Shown piece after piece: positions 24,275-36,450 of a DNA stretch of 64,000 bases. Under the pieces are notes generated by a model. It did no database searches. It saw only the letters and a program-made list of their open reading frames with translations, and had not been told where the DNA came from. The position numbers and the translations under genes were made by a program. The stretch spans positions 17,892,487-17,956,486 of the forward strand of contig CM041552.1 of NCBI GenBank assembly GCA_023238725.1. The letters run 5' to 3'. Position 1 is the first letter of the stretch. Every line of letters starts with the position of its first letter. The DNA is from Scortum barcoo (lineage: Eukaryota > Chordata > Actinopteri > Centrarchiformes > Terapontidae).

Positions 24275-24345
24275 CCGGTTTGGTTTCAAGCCCCTTGAGG
24301 CAGACTTGTGATTTGTGGTTTTGGGCTCTGTAAATACACTTTCGT
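24275..24345 (+). repeat. Possible L2-type LINE 3' UTR remnant
   Basis: The run ccccttgaggcagacttgtg followed by atttgtggttttgggctctgtaaata resembles the conserved 3' end of fish L2 elements, which typically ends gcgctatataaataaa. No coding part is visible upstream, so the call rests on a short resemblance. Confidence 0.4.
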
Positions 24346-24450
24346 GCTGACTGAGCCACCAGATCACAGCTAACAGCTTTACAAATATTGCATTGGAAGT
24401 AAAATGAAGAAAATGTGGCTACTGAATAAAAAAAAAAAAAAAGGTTATTT

Positions 24451-24656
24451 AAAGGGATAGTTTGACTTTGTAGGAGATTGAAATGACTCTTATGTTAGTC
24501 CGCTAAATATGGTTGGCTTAGCTTAGCATAAAGACTGGAAACGGGGAAACAGGTAGGCTAGCTTTGTTCAGAGGTAACTCTGCTTTACCTGTATATTTAC
24601 AGACATGAGAGTAATATCAGTCTTCTCATTTCACTCTCAAATGTCAAACTTTTCCT
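24451..24656 (+). mobile_element. Short copy of the TTAGCTTAGCATAAAGACT element with both inverted ends
   Basis: The left end reads aaagggatagtttgac and the right end gtcaaacttttcct, an imperfect terminal inverted repeat. Inside are gcttagcttagcataaagac, tggaaacggggaaacag and, near the right end, acagacatgagagtaatatc. The family is therefore a fold-back type non-autonomous element with long inverted arms, here internally deleted to about 200 bases. An A run of about 17 lies just before it. Confidence 0.75.
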
Positions 24657-27600
24657 CAAATCTGGCTCAAACAAACCACAAACAAGTACAAATACAAATA
24701 CATTTACTTATACAAATGAAACTAATCTCTGAAAATGTACATTTCATTGCAAGCTGTAGTGATAAATACAAAAAAAATGTGTATGTAGATGCGTGGCTTC
24801 CTGGGTTGAAATGTGGACCGGCTGCAGTGGCAGCAAAATATAATCCCATAACCTTAAACTAGAATATCAGTGTGATTCTCTCCTCGGTTTTACTTTGGTT
24901 GACAGCAACTCCACTCCTCAGTCTCACTATACTTATTTAATGATATTGGATTCCTTCCCTCCGTCCTCCCTCCTCCTGACCTTTCTCTGTGATTACATCA
25001 CAATTCCCCATCAGTGCTCTGACATTTCCTTGCCTTCTCTCTGTGTTCATTACAGGCCTTCTGGGAGCAAACAACAAGGCCAGGGAGTTCAGAGGCCAAA
25101 GCAGGTGGTTGGCCTGCGCTCGAATGGTGGCGGCGTTGTTGAAGGAAAGCGTGGCAGCCTTTTCCCTCGCCGGGTCTGAGAAACTCTCTGATGCCTGTGT
25201 CCTCAGTGGACGGAGGAACACAGGATGACAGCAAGGCATATAGATACAAATATTACCGCATGTCCAAAAGACAGGTGGATGTGAGCAACCTTTCAGTGTC
25301 AAAGTGATTCAGTCAATATTAAGGTCACATATATGGTCTGTTTACAGAGATGACTGATAATAAGCTGTACAGTAACAATAATATATCAATGTCAGGAAAA
25401 CACTGTACAAGCTGACTTTACTTTAAATTCACATTTAAATCTACAAATGTTTCCACAAGATGTACAGTGCAGATGAGAAATTTACACCATGTGTGCCACC
25501 ACCAGGATCTTGGTTGATCCTGATGCATGAAAACACAATAATGGTGTGAAATGAGTCCCCTCCAGTGCGCTGGCTGAGTGTTGAGCTGCCTTCATTAGCG
25601 TTGTCAAACAGGATGATTTGAGCCCAACGAGTCACGACAAACCTTTCTTTTTCATTAACAGAGTTCAGGATTGTCCAACCACAGTAAATGATGGTTTGAG
25701 CATTCTGCATGTCACAACACTGCACCATGTAGATGGATAGACCGACGAGTTCATTTTAAAATATTATGCAATCTGTGGCTGTGAAAAAAGCATTTTCATT
25801 TATTGTCTGGCTCACACTGAGCTGGTGTGACTAATGGATTTCAGGCAGTTACCTAAAATGCTGTAGTGTCTGCGGAGAGGGTCTGATCACTAAAAGGAAA
25901 GTGTATCCCTCTTTTGAAAGGTCTTTTTGCTGCTTGACCTCTGTGCCAGCGTGAAAGTCATTTGGTGAACATCACTCAGCATGTTAGTTCCACGAGTGGC
26001 ATCTTATTAACTCTGTCTACCTGTGTTATTATTTATCTGGGAGTGTGAGAGTTGTGCTGTGGCTCCCTCAGAGATCTTTAACCTTTAGCTCCGCCACAAA
26101 AGTCCAAACCACTCAAGGTCACCCCGACTGTATATATCATCAAAATATAACATGAAGATGACCCATCAGGAGGCAAATCTAGTGAAGAGGCGATGGTCTA
26201 AAACCCAGTTGATGAGTTTTTTGATATGTTGCAAGAAGGTCAAGCTTTCCAGTTCAATTGCAAATTTGTTTTTTTGATGTTGCACTTGTCTCACGCGATC
26301 ATGATTGCCTTTTTTTTCTACAGGGCTTTATTCACGCTCATCCCTTTAAAATCTCCCGGACATATCAGTAAAGGTAACACATCAATCCAATACATGAACC
26401 ATAAACTATAAAAAAAAAAAAAACATCATGTAAACACGTAAGTTTTGTGCACAATTCAGTGGTGAAAAACATCTTGCCATCCACCACAGCTTTGCAAAAG
26501 TGCAACTATAATACATTTTTATTATTTGTCTGTGAAAGAAGGGGACACATAAAAGGGCTACACTGCTTGGATAGCACCTTAAAAGACCTGTTTGACTGAT
26601 GTAGGAATTTTAATTATTTAATCCATCGACCCAAAAAGATACCTGTCAACTATATATATATTTAAAAAAAAGGAAATCAAACATAAAACCAAACAGAAAG
26701 TAGAGTGTGCAACATCAGAAAAATAGAGGAAATCATCATTTACACCTGGTAATAAAATGCATGTTTAATACCAAAACTGTAAAAATATTGTGTCCTCTAA
26801 ATACAAATACTCTGGTGATTTGACTTATATGTGCAGCTGAAAATGTAAATGAACAGTTGAGTATTTTCCTTAGTGTCCTCAGGCAGGTTGTTGCCCTCGC
26901 ATACTCTTTGAATCTGAGGTAAGAGAAAAACACTCCTCTGTTTATTTCTAATGCTTGGTGGTTTTGTGCGCCGGCTAGGTACCAAAGCTACTGTACCAGG
27001 AGCCAGGCTTATATTTTATGCCCTGTGTAGTTCACGATAAGGGTAAGAAATGGAAGAGCTGATGGGATGCGAGTCATGTCTGGAGAGAAAAAACACGAGC
27101 GCCAAAAAAAAACACTCTCTCTCTCTCTCCCTCTGTCTGCCTTGATCCTCCTCTCACACACACTCACTGAAATTCAAAATGCATATGCTAGAGCACAGTC
27201 GTACTATCTTGAGAAAGTCAGACTCCAAAGTGCCTGATTTGCCTCCGGTCTTCTGTGTCTTGGTGTCAGGGGTCACTCACTCATCCCTTATGACAGAGCA
27301 GAGAGAAATCATACATAGCTGCCAGCTAATAATGAAAAGATTGGTATGTGGCTTAGTGATTAGGAGGAGGTGCACTGAAAGAGCCAAGAGCATAAAGTTA
27401 GTTTATGTAAGAGCATAAGTTGAGTATTGATGAAAACGTAATAAACGGACAGACGTGGTCCTGTGATGAGACTGTTCGGCTGATTTGATGTACATAATCT
27501 GATGTTTAAGAAAGTTGGCTCGCTCCACTTGATGAACATCATCGCCCTAAAGTCCTATTTCCTCAGAAAAATAAATAATTAAAGTTTATATGTGTCACTG

Positions 27601-27864
27601 TGAGGCAAACATGCTCAAGGCACGGAGCTAGACACTGCAGAACATTTTCAGGTGTGATTCTTCTCTCTGTATCATTATATTTGGCAGATATTTCATTTAT
27701 TACCTAACTTTACCTCATCTCCAGTATCTTACACACCTTTGGCAGCCTAAATAAACAAATTCACAAAGGCACAGGGAGACAAAGGCAGCAGTGCTGAGTT
27801 TCATTAACACAAATAAGGAGATGTCAAAACCCATGCTCGCGGCTGCGAGGGTCTACTGTAAAAA
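24657..27864. other. Intergenic sequence, one weak exon-like segment
   Basis: A strong acceptor-like tract ends in ttcattacag at 25056. It is followed by about 150 bases open in one frame (LLGANNKAREFRGQ...) and locally richer in CpG. I cannot assign it to a protein family and see no clear donor. Elsewhere there are A runs at 24430 and 26410 and a (TC)n run at about 27117-27135. Confidence 0.4.
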
Positions 27865-27865
27865 A

Positions 27866-27935
27866 GAGGTGCTTTGAGCTAAATGTCACCATGATAACAC
27901 ACTAATATGTTTATACCAAACAGGTAATTGAACAT
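27866..27935 (+). repeat. Possible fragment of the GCTTTGAGCTAAATGCTAAC fish repeat
   Basis: gaggtgctttgagctaaatg followed by caccatgataacacactaat resembles the left part of the repeat at 42620. It is short and decayed. The L2 relic begins just downstream. Confidence 0.35.
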
Positions 27936-27964
27936 GTGTTCAATTCAGCTGAACATACAATGTG

Positions 27965-28320
27965 CAGCTCTTCCCTCGCCTAAAGAATATCTACACCAGG
28001 TGCTGCAAGAAGAAGGCTGGGAGAATCATTAAGCATCCCAACCACCCAGATAATGACATTTCCTCCCTGCTGCATTTTGAAAGAAGGTACCAGATACACC
28101 AGGCGTGCACTGAGAGGCTCAGGAAGAGCTTCTCCCTTCAGGCCACTATGATCCGAAATGAGGTCATTGACTAAGGCTGCCCCCCCAGTCACACACATAT
28201 ACTTTTTACTATTCCTTATTCTGTTCACACTCTCACAAATTTCACTGCAGTTGTAACTTAGATGATTACGTGTAACAAATGAAATGAATCAAATTGATTT
28301 ACTGATTGATTGATTGATTA
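27965..28320 (+). mobile_element. L2-like LINE 3' end: C-terminal coding remnant plus TGAT tail
   Basis: The frame to the TAA at 28172 reads RLKNIYTRCCKKKAGRIIKH, then PNHPDNDISSLLHFERRYQI, and then RLRKSFSLQATMI. This is the C-terminal signature of fish LINE ORF2 proteins (usually DPSHP...LLPSGRRYR...RLRNSFFP). A short 3' UTR ends in tgattgattgattga at about 28302-28319, the microsatellite tail typical of these LINEs. The 5' part is missing, consistent with truncation at insertion. The coding part has no internal stop over its last 70 codons, so this copy may be younger than the relics at 8.7 and 32.7 kb. Confidence 0.75.
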
Positions 28321-31124
28321 CAATTCATGCATGTGAAACAGCCCCAGGATATGCAAACATTTTTTGCTCACATTGAAACATGTATGTCAGTTTGCACTAC
28401 CCATGGTGAATTTGCATATTTGCATCTTTTCATTGAATATGCATGAAAATGCCCAAACTTTCTCCTGACTTGCTAGAGGACATATTTATCCAAAAATGTC
28501 CTCATTACTTTTGGACAGAAAAATAAAGACACTATCTCTAACCCTTCAGATTATCTATCACTGGCATTAGGCATACACACTGTATACATATATTTGACCA
28601 TACAGCAAAGACAGAAGTGGACTTTCCACTGTTTGCTGGATTCTGCCTGCTGGGGATGGTGGAAGAGCCACAGTGCCTTGCTGATTGCAGCGAACATACC
28701 ACATGAAAAGCCATTCATTTTCCAGCTGAGTGGTGCAGTTAGCCTTCTGACAGGCCACTCATCCACATGGTTAGAGAGAGAGGCTGAGAGCTAGACGGAC
28801 ACGCCGAAGTGGAGAGCTCGAGGGAGAGAGACAGGAAACTGCCAGAGAGGGAGCAAGAGAGGGAGAGACCTTGACTGAAGGGTTAATGAAGTCCAGCAAT
28901 CCTTGAGGGCAGATTGCTCATCTCCTAACGAGCTATCACCCTCGCCACCCCTCCACCACTGGCCGCCTCTGCTGTTGACTCTCACCACCGCCAATTCCAG
29001 CTGATTACTGTTTCTGAGTTTACAGCCGCGGGTCCAAAGTCTTTTGTCAAACTCTGCATGCATGAGGAAAGTCTGATAACTCGCGCTGCCGGGGAGGATT
29101 CAGAAAAAGCACCGAGCTATGTGGAGGGAATGTGGAGAGAAGATTTATGTGAGGAAGTTATTCAAGGCAACGTCTGCTTTAGGTCTGAAAGAGCTTTAGC
29201 TTACTTTATAAGAAGGTGGAGAGGTTTATGACCACTACCGTGATAGCCTTAGCCTAAAATCTGTACCTGATATGACTTGGGGTTACTGGTCAAGAAGACC
29301 TTATAAAGAGGGTTTATTATGTCTAATCATATGGTAATGTGGTGTATTAAAATATATACTCTAGTTGATGTAACACATATCAAACGCACCCTTTGTCATA
29401 CAGCGGGGTATTTAAACATTCAGTGCCCTGTGCCTCAGGTTTGCTCTGCTACAGCTGCTGACATCGGGCCGCATCTTTCTGTTGGCAGCCTGGGATGTTG
29501 GTTAATGTTTGTACTGGGAACCACCGCTGCATGTAAGCAAAGCAAGTATCCGCTGCCTGTGCTTACATGCATATTGTGAGTGTTTATTTTAGCTCTGTTT
29601 GTGTGCTTTTCAGTGTCAGCCAGGTAGCCCAGCAGCTCGCTGCATATTGAGTGTCTGCCAATTATTTCGCTCATGTCTTCTGCTGGCTGCTTATTCCTGC
29701 TCCTCGCTCCTGCAGCTATTTATTTGTGCTCACTTTTTACATTGTGGCTAAGCTAATGTTGTTTTTTTGCTGGAACTTTATTGTCTGGCACATACATTAG
29801 GATGCTTTAATGCTGTGGATTTATGTTGTGGTGAAATGTGAGTTATCTTGTTTGAATATTTATTTATTTTAAGATGTTGCCTCATTACAAACAGGCCTGT
29901 AGTGTTGCTGGAGGGAAATAACATTATCTTGATATAAATGTAAGCACAAGCATTGTCTTGCTCTCAGCTCAGTTATATCAATATATTTATGCATATGTAT
30001 AGCATGTGTAACATTTCTTAAGTCACCCATAAGACTTTTAGTTCCATTTTCCCACATAGGTCTTATACTGCTAAGCATTGGAGAAATATCTCACTCAAAC
30101 CCAACAGGTTTATGTTACAGCTTGTTTTATGTACCTTCACATCATAATTGTGTCTGAACCACTGAGCTCATATTTAATGGTGAACAGTTACCCCGCTGCT
30201 ACACTCAGCTGCACTCAATACCACGTCTGTACTGATGGTCATCTGCTCATCATGCCACATAACACTTCATAAGAAGAGACTGTCTGCTCCCAACCATGAA
30301 TTTGGGTGATTTTAATGTGTTTAATAGCTGAAGTGTGTCTTGGTCTGGTGCTGCTGCACATCACCTGGATTGTCCTATTTTTTTTGTTTGTTTGTGTTGT
30401 TTTGTTTTTTTCCATCTCTGTCAACTAGACAATGTATTCCTCACAGTGGTCGCTGTGGAAGTAGCCACATGGTGGCAGGAGCCCTGGCCCTTACAGGGAG
30501 ATTCCTCATAATCATAGCAGGCATCATGCACTGCTTCTAATGTGATTTTGGGGGGGGGTTGATTACTGCCATTCCCCAATCTCTGCTGTGCTGAGCTCGA
30601 TGTTTGCTTGCAGGGTCGGAGCCCAGATACCAACTTTAATCTCAGTACATATTCTGCATTCATAAAATAAATCTGTTCCCTGTGAGTTGGTTTAGTGAAA
30701 TGCACTGGCACATAAAGGAACACACATTAGACGCATTCTCGCACAAAGGTATTGTTTAGTAATAGATGTGGTCAACTGTTACAGAGAGGCAAAAGATCAG
30801 AGATGAACACACTCTGCTGGCTGTTTTTTTTTTTTGCAGTTTGATCACGTGGCAGAAGTTATCCACTCCACAGGACTTGACTGTTTCCTTTCTTGAGTGC
30901 TGAGAAAATGCTCTTGCCAAAACAAGTTGTCAGTTGTGTCTGCATTGCCCCTTGCTACCACTTCATCATCCAAAAAACAATTATTGCATCACTTGGCCGC
31001 ACATGTGGTCTTGTTTTTGGCTGTTTTCATCACAATGAATGACCATGAATATGCTGCATAAGTGCAGCTGAGTCATGAGTTAAATCTGTTGTAGGATACA
31101 TTTATTCATCTTTTGGTTTGGATT
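28321..31124. other. Intergenic sequence, no gene seen
   Basis: Complex sequence with a T-rich patch near 30380 and a G run near 30550. The segment at about 28790-29110 is somewhat GC-rich and free of repeat signatures. No product recognised on either strand. Confidence 0.5.
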
Positions 31125-31345
31125 CAGGGATGGTGATGTTGTATGGTCTGTCGGTTGTTCGGTCATACGGTAGTGATTTTTCCTATATGACCACCAGCAG
31201 GTCAGAGCTTTCACTTAACCTATGAACTATCCCAATATCTACTCTATCAATCAATTGGCACAAAATTGTGTTGTGACATTTGTGGCTTCCACAGAATGAA
31301 TGCGTATGACTTTGGTGATTGGGCATTTTTTTGTTGACTTGCCAA
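31125..31345 (-). repeat. Inverted partial copy of the 42620-43149 fish repeat
   Basis: The + strand reads ctgtcggttgttcggtcata, accaccagcaggtcagagct, tggcacaaaattgtgttgtg and gaatgcgtatgactttggtg. These are decayed reverse complements of the ccatggtggcgc / catgaatgtctgtaccaaat / caccaaagtcattaggattc modules of the family seen at 42620. Only the tandem-module half is present. Confidence 0.6.
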
Positions 31346-32329
31346 ATCCAAATCCACACCAAACCTTTACTTTGTAGTTTAGTTTCTTAAGTCAGAAGCA
31401 TGTTTAGATGTCTGGAAAAAAAAACAAAAAAACAGGTGTTCTTCAGCCTGAAATCAGCCTGATTGTTCTTTTGTTGCTGTGACAGTGCACTGCACAAAGC
31501 AAACTCCAAAAATGGCACAGCTTTTTACTCTCTGAGAAGTTCCACCTTGTCACTGACCTAAAATATTTCAAAGATTTTCACTCACTAATAAAAGGGCTTT
31601 TTTCTCAAGGAGCAAGGAATGTCCTTGGGAAGTGTTTGTATGTGTTTATATGTGATAGTGTGTCATAGTAGGTATCTGTTCACTATAGAAAGACTTTTGT
31701 AGCTGTTGAAGTCCCTCACACTTAGAGATCCCTCCCTCACTTGTCATGTCTTCTTGATGTTCCAAAATAAATAAATAAAAATAAAACAAGTACATAACCT
31801 AACAGATATACAGTTTTTGTTTTTGTTCATTTGTAATGTGTGATAAATTGTTAAGCAGTCAAAATATATTAGTGGGATTATGGTGTGTACCATTTAGGTG
31901 GTGCTGAGCCCCAAGAGCCTCGGCCTTGTTCTGGTTTGTCTGAGGGAACGTCTCAACAGCTTGACCTAAAAGAGCCAAAATACTGTAGGAAAGTTTTATT
32001 CACTGTGTGCTGTGTGTACAGTGCTCTGCTACAGTCAAAATGGAGTTTTTGTATGGTATTGAGTAGATAAAATATTTACGTCTGGAGTGATAGTTTTGAA
32101 AAGACATTCAAAAAGTTTGTTTCATGAGCTTGAAAGAAACTTTTATGCTATGTACAACGTACAAGAGAGCTTCCACAGGAAATCCTGAGGTTTTTAGAAG
32201 CATGATGAAAAGAAATACTTACTAAGAAAAATTTACTTTTAAAAAGCACTCGGAAATACCTTCACTTACGTTTTTTTTTTTTTGAGACATTGTGTTTTCC
32301 TCCTTTCCCTTTTGAAGAATTATTTCCAG
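31346..32329. other. Intergenic sequence, no gene seen
   Basis: AT-rich with small A-run and (AAAT)n patches near 31420 and 31765. Nothing else recognised. Confidence 0.5.
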
Positions 32330-33130
32330 AACTTTTATTCTTTATCAATTCCCATATGCTTCTTTGAGTAAATGTTGGCTCTGCATTAGTTTATGAAACA
32401 TAACTGTGCTGCCATTTTTGCCAAAACTCTTTCTCAAAAGAGATTCTGGTCTCAAGAGGCCATTGTTGTTGGAAACTGTATTAAACTGGAGTCAAAACAG
32501 TATTCAATCTTTTGAAGTGAAAATTGACTTTAAAAGTCACAGGCAGCCATTGCAAAGAAGAGAGGATATAAGTGAAATGTACTTGTTTTCTGGTACATAT
32601 TAAAATAACAAAAAAGCAGTTGCATTTTTTATTTTAAAAGAAATATTTCAGTCTTTTTTAAATGAAATTGAAGGAAATTTGGAACAATCTATTTATGAAT
32701 GTCCTGGAGACAGTTCAAAAGAGAAGAAATTTCATTGAGGTTATTAAGCTCACAGCTGAGGTAGAGTTGGGTATCATCTGCATAAAAATGGAAACTGACA
32801 TTTTGTGATTTAATGAGGGGTACCAGTGGCAACATCTAAATAGTGAATACAGTTGGTCCAAGCACCGAGCCCTGAGGTACCCCACAATCCAGCTTAGAGG
32901 TGGAAGACCAAGGCTCACAAGTTGACCGTGGTGTGGTACTAAAGCAGATGCATGTTCAGTGTCAGCGGCTAAAAGCAAGTCATTCATGATCTCAAGAAGG
33001 GCAATTTCAGCCAGCTCTAAAGTGAGCTTGAAAGTCTTAAACACTGAACTGTCATTCATAGAACCTAAAAGTTTGTTTGCAGCAATCTCATCCATCCTTT
33101 GGCTAAACAAGTACATTTAGAGAGAGTTTT
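32330..33130 (-). mobile_element. Decayed L2-like LINE reverse transcriptase (minus strand)
   Basis: Reading the minus strand, the segment near 33000 gives ALLEIMNDLLLAADT. Complement 32851-32890 gives CGVPQGSVLGPTVFT, and complement 32753-32793 gives FHFYADDTQLYLS, the reverse transcriptase active-site region with its catalytic aspartates. Complement 32510-32590 gives SLQWLPVTFKVNFHFK from the C-terminal part. The blocks lie in different frames and the piece between YADD and LQWLPV is much shorter than in intact L2 elements, so there are frameshifts and an internal deletion. It is an inactive relic. Confidence 0.8.
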
Positions 33131-33289
33131 AAAATGAGACTGGGTTTCTTCAACAGTGGTTGAACAAGATCATTTTTAAATAGCCAGGAACAGTATCATA
33201 GGAAAGGGAGCTATTTAAAATATTCAATATAAAGTGACAAATTGTGAAAGTGTGAAAACTCTTCTGAAGGTGTTGGGAATTTGCTAGAC

Positions 33290-33342
33290 ATTTCACAGTG
33301 CAGCACTGTGGAATACAGTGTCAAATTGCTGCACTGTGAAAT
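33290..33342. repeat. Perfect 16-bp inverted repeat with a 21-base loop
   Basis: Left arm atttcacagtgcagca (33290-33305) and right arm tgctgcactgtgaaat (33327-33342) are exact reverse complements. The loop holds a second inverted pair, cactgt/acagtg, overlapping the left arm, so two alternative hairpins are possible. Pairing does not extend outward, so the stem is too short for a canonical microRNA precursor. Confidence 0.9.
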
Positions 33343-36264
33343 TGTGGAACATAAATAGAGCGTTTTAAATTTCTGGTTTCTGAGGGGAATCACAGCACAA
33401 AGTCTGGGCAGCCTGCATATGATGAAAATACTCGTTTTTATTGCTTCATAATTGCCCTTTGGACAGAGTTTTCCTCATGGTTGGTCACTTTTAGCAATAC
33501 CATTTTCAATATAAAAGGAAACTAAAAGGACAAGAACAGCAGGACCAGTCCCGCCCTCCCTGCTGTGCACACCAGTGGTTTGTCTGAGCCCATGTTATAA
33601 GACTTTATTGGGTTGGCTCTGCTGAGACCAGTGTGGGGTTGCTGTGAAAAAGGCTCTGGAACTGCAGCCCCACAGGGAACGCCGACAGCAAGGTTAAGAG
33701 GGGCGCTACAAGGTCCAAGGACAACTCAGAAAAGTTACAGAACACTGAACTGGCATCCAGGAATTCGAAAAGCCAACAAATCTAAAATGTTGTATATTTC
33801 ACTAACTTTTTTTTTCTTTCTTTCTGGGGGGATTTAGTTGCATGACACATAAGCCTTCACTGTGTATGTTTTGACCTCCATAGCCCTCCCATTACCATGT
33901 AACTATTTCACTTTCCTCAAGGGTGTGACGCATCACTGCACTGTGGAGTCCTCAACTAGACATACATGAACTCACTCAGGGCCATGGGGTCAAACACCAC
34001 CGTATGCTCAGCTGGCACTGACTCTTGCTGTCTTATATCTCCATGCCGGAGATAGCCAAGGCCAGAGGCATTATGTTTTTGATTTTTCCGTCCATCTTCC
34101 GTCCCTTTCTCGTGAACACAGTATCTGTTCACAGTATCTTTCCTCAAATTTGGCACAACCATTCACTTGGACTCAAGGATAAACTGATTAAAATTTGGTG
34201 GTCAAAGAATTCATATAATTATTGTTACACCATGTGACGAACTCTGTCGGTCCTCTGTAAAAAACAGTCTCTAAGTGAAGACTCTAATTTCTCACCAGAA
34301 ATTATTCATTGGAATCATACATGTTGATTTAGTGATAACAAAAAATACTCTTAATACCTTTTTATTACATTGCCTCAAAGACTTCACTATTACATGAGTC
34401 TGGAAAAACTTGGATGTAAACTGCAAACAGAGGACTGTGTGCAACTCATTGTGTTATTGTCAGTGAGTACCTTTGAAAAAGTGCATCCTTACATCTACAG
34501 TACTAACACAATGTACTGCACATACAGGGTAAAATACAACTTGCCACATGATACCCTTGGCAGATTTTCACATGACTTTTGCTAATGCGTAACAAGCAGC
34601 TTGCAGGAGAGCACCTCTCGGGAGGCTGGTCCTGCTACTCTCACAGTCTGAGGTAAATTATCAAGCTAATTAATTTTAGCTTCCCTGCTAATAACCCTGT
34701 CTGTATCCCACACAGTGTTGATTTTTGTGAATAATATATTGCTGTGAGACAGGACGCAGCCTAGCACTTAATATGAACTCCAAACTATGTGGTTAAACCA
34801 TGTGAGCAGGAAAATACTGGTAACATATGTACAATATATTAAATAAATGCATATTTGCTCCTTGCTTCTTTTGTACTGACCGCTGTTACATGATCCCAGG
34901 TTTTCTGGGATGTTAAAATGGCAAAAATTAATTAAAACTAATATGTTGTAAAAATGCAATAGAAATATGTGAACATCAATTATCTCTCATACAAAAATTA
35001 TGTCACGTCAAATACTCAAGTGTTAATTCATTACCATAAGATAAAAAGTAGAATTTCCAAAATATGACTGCTCTGTGTTGTTTGTTGCAATTTCATTCAT
35101 TCATTTCATTCATTTCGTTTCCTTGTACTCACACTGCTATTGCTCTGCTACTGTCTCTACTCAGTGTCTGGTCTCTTTTTCCACTCTCATCCTTTTTTCA
35201 CCTCTTTCCTGTCTGCCAAATGCAGTCTGCTATTTCTCTCCCTTTTTTCCCCTCCTCTTCTCCTCTACTTTAGCTCCCCCAAAGCAGCACTCTGGCTCAT
35301 GTTGCCTTTTCTGTATGACACTGCTGTGTCCTTAGTGGGGTCAAACGTGGATGGTGGTTTGGTGTGGATATTCATCCTTTCACTTGTGCCAGCGGAGGCC
35401 TCTGCCTCCCTGTTAGTATGGCCTTCAACTTCTTCAACTGCAAAGAATCGGAAAGAAACACGTTGTAATTTTATGTTTGTTCACAGAATACATTTTTTCC
35501 ACTTTTTTCACCATAATTACTCCTACCTTCCTTTACTTGGTTTTTGTTCATAAAGGTTTTACAGATATTAAAGGGAATGTGCTTAATTAAATTCCAGATT
35601 GTCAAAGAATTAAAGTTTTGATCACATTGGCACTTTCATCTTTAACATCTCACACTCATCACATACTGATGTTGCATACCACCGGCTTCCTACTATGATT
35701 TCCATTTTAGCAGTACAGAGAATGACCAATGCATGAGGAGATTTCGAAGCTTTATGCAGCAGTAAATGGACAGAAGCTGTTAGCTGGCTGGCCGGGCTCC
35801 AGACAGTCTTATCATCAGCCACTCAGAGAGCCAGTGGCTCAATGGATGGATGGCACATAACACCTACTCCTAAAACTGGCCCATGATGAATGGCCCCAAT
35901 TATGGCCATGACCTTTCTCTTTGTTACACACTCTTTCTTGCTGATTCCTTTCATAGACTTTCTGTTGGTTTGTTTACCTTTCTATCTTTTTCGACTACTC
36001 ACTTTCAGAGGGTCATTTCATCCGTCTCCCATGTTCTTTGTCTCTGTTTCATTTTGTTGGTATTTCCCTCTTTTTCTGTATTCTTCTCACCATAAACCTT
36101 TGCCCAAACTGTAAAATCTGAGTTAAAATCCACAATGTGTTTTCTGCAATCAGGAGTTATTTTTGCATAAACCAAGAACCTTTTGCCAGTGGCTCTTCAG
36201 AAAATCAAGTGTAGATTGTGTCTTTGTTGCATGAGAGTTTCTACTCACAAGACAAGGAAAAGAC
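33343..36264. other. Intergenic sequence, no gene seen
   Basis: Includes a pyrimidine-rich block at about 35090-35280 and a second at 35920-36100. The open frame at 33613-33837 and the 137-codon frame at 35140-35553 have no recognisable features; the latter runs through the pyrimidine-rich block. Confidence 0.5.
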
Positions 36265-36450
36265 CAAGGTTGCTTGGGTGGTGCAGGGGAAAAAAGCATT
36301 CACCCACCACCTCGGAGACCTAGTTTTTTTTATCAACAAATGCGATGTGTCAGGCTTGGCAGGGTGCTCCATCTGACACAATTGACAGTCGGCAAGCTGA
36401 TGTAGGTTTGCGTCCTTGTTGCTGCACTAGTGACTCCTACTGGCTGCTTG
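36265..36450 (+). repeat. Candidate tRNA-derived SINE remnant
   Basis: The stretch ttgcttgggtggtgcagggg followed by acccaccacctcggagacct has the spacing and wording of the tRNA-related head of fish SINEs (A-box-like part, then a decayed B-box). It is followed by cttggcagggtgctccatct and ctactggctgcttggatgtc. The B-box itself is unreadable, so this is a resemblance and not a proof. Confidence 0.4.

Noticed and set aside
35140..35553. 137-codon open frame
   Set aside because: Driven by a pyrimidine-rich tract (Phe/Ser/Leu/Pro runs) that is open in three frames at once.
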